Assembly (NCBI RefSeq): GCF_905475345.1
Contig: NC_066601.1
Span: forward strand, 4,411,001-4,475,000
From: Vespula vulgaris
Taxonomy: Eukaryota > Arthropoda > Insecta > Hymenoptera > Vespidae
Length of the DNA: 64,000 nucleotides
Reading direction: 5' to 3'
The notes under the pieces are model-generated. The model was not told the DNA's origin. It worked only from the letters and a program-made list of their open reading frames with translations, and did no database searches. The translations under genes and the position numbers were made by a program. Below are positions 63,967-64,000 of this stretch, piece by piece. Each line of letters begins with the position of its first letter. Within the stretch, counting starts at the first letter, position 1.

Positions 63967-64000
63967 GTAATCATAAATAATAACAATAGCGACGATGATG

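Larger units (their letters stand above)
56025..64000. other. Region upstream of NPC1 with no supported gene
   Basis: The first few hundred bases should hold the NPC1 promoter and 5' UTR. Beyond that I recognise no coding or RNA gene. The listed open frames (for example 58488-58808, 59596-59934, 62434-62709 and 62797-63162) are short, low in complexity and lack family features. CT/TC tracts lie at 57365-57475, 58619-58632, 59120-59140 and 61625-61680. T-rich tracts lie at 61055-61145. TA, GT and TAA arrays toward the end are listed separately. It may be intergenic, or an intron or UTR of a gene beyond the window. Confidence 0.5.

Noticed and set aside
1..64000. tRNA, rRNA, known microRNA, CRISPR or bacterial-type elements
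   Set aside because: None was recognised on reading either strand; microRNA and tRNA detection by eye is limited, so a covariance-model scan would be needed to exclude them.

Overview
This window reads as nuclear DNA of an insect, most likely a hymenopteran (bee, wasp or ant). The reasons are AT-rich DNA crowded with microsatellites, short AT-rich introns in the housekeeping genes, one very long intron in a developmental gene, and proteins that are clearly animal orthologues. The order and genus are inference. No search could be run, so every gene model was built by hand from open frames, GT/AG sites and intron phase. The total coding length of each of the eight spliced or intact models is an exact multiple of three.

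Region 1 (about 0.5-33 kb, plus strand) holds two genes for small membrane proteins with a TGF-beta-receptor-like ectodomain and no kinase. The first (531-3817) has a serine-rich insertion in the ectodomain. The second (9749-31656) is a convincing BAMBI orthologue whose first intron is 20.8 kb. That intron has no recognisable gene but holds microsatellites, palindromes and CpG-containing stretches, and is a plausible place for regulatory DNA.

Region 2 (33-56 kb) is a compact block of housekeeping genes: DCP1 (mRNA decapping, minus) with an unrecognised 62-codon ORF directly upstream on the same strand, CTDNEP1/Dullard (nuclear envelope phosphatase, plus), PEX14 (peroxisomal import, minus), FBXO42 (F-box/kelch, plus), XAB2/SYF1 (spliceosome, minus) and NPC1 (lysosomal cholesterol export, minus). 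Two pairs are head to head (DCP1/CTDNEP1 and PEX14/FBXO42, about 1 kb apart) and two are tail to tail (CTDNEP1/PEX14 and FBXO42/XAB2).

Region 3 (56-64 kb) has no gene I can support. It is low-complexity AT- and CT-rich DNA.

No clear undescribed system was found. The observations most worth following are the possible dicistronic DCP1 transcript, the two adjacent BAMBI-like genes with an inserted Ser/acidic loop in one, a possible piggyBac-type MITE in an NPC1 intron, several palindromes in the long BAMBI intron and nearby, and competing splice sites in FBXO42. DCP1, the BAMBI genes and the others do not form one obvious pathway; their proximity looks like ordinary genome neighbourhood.
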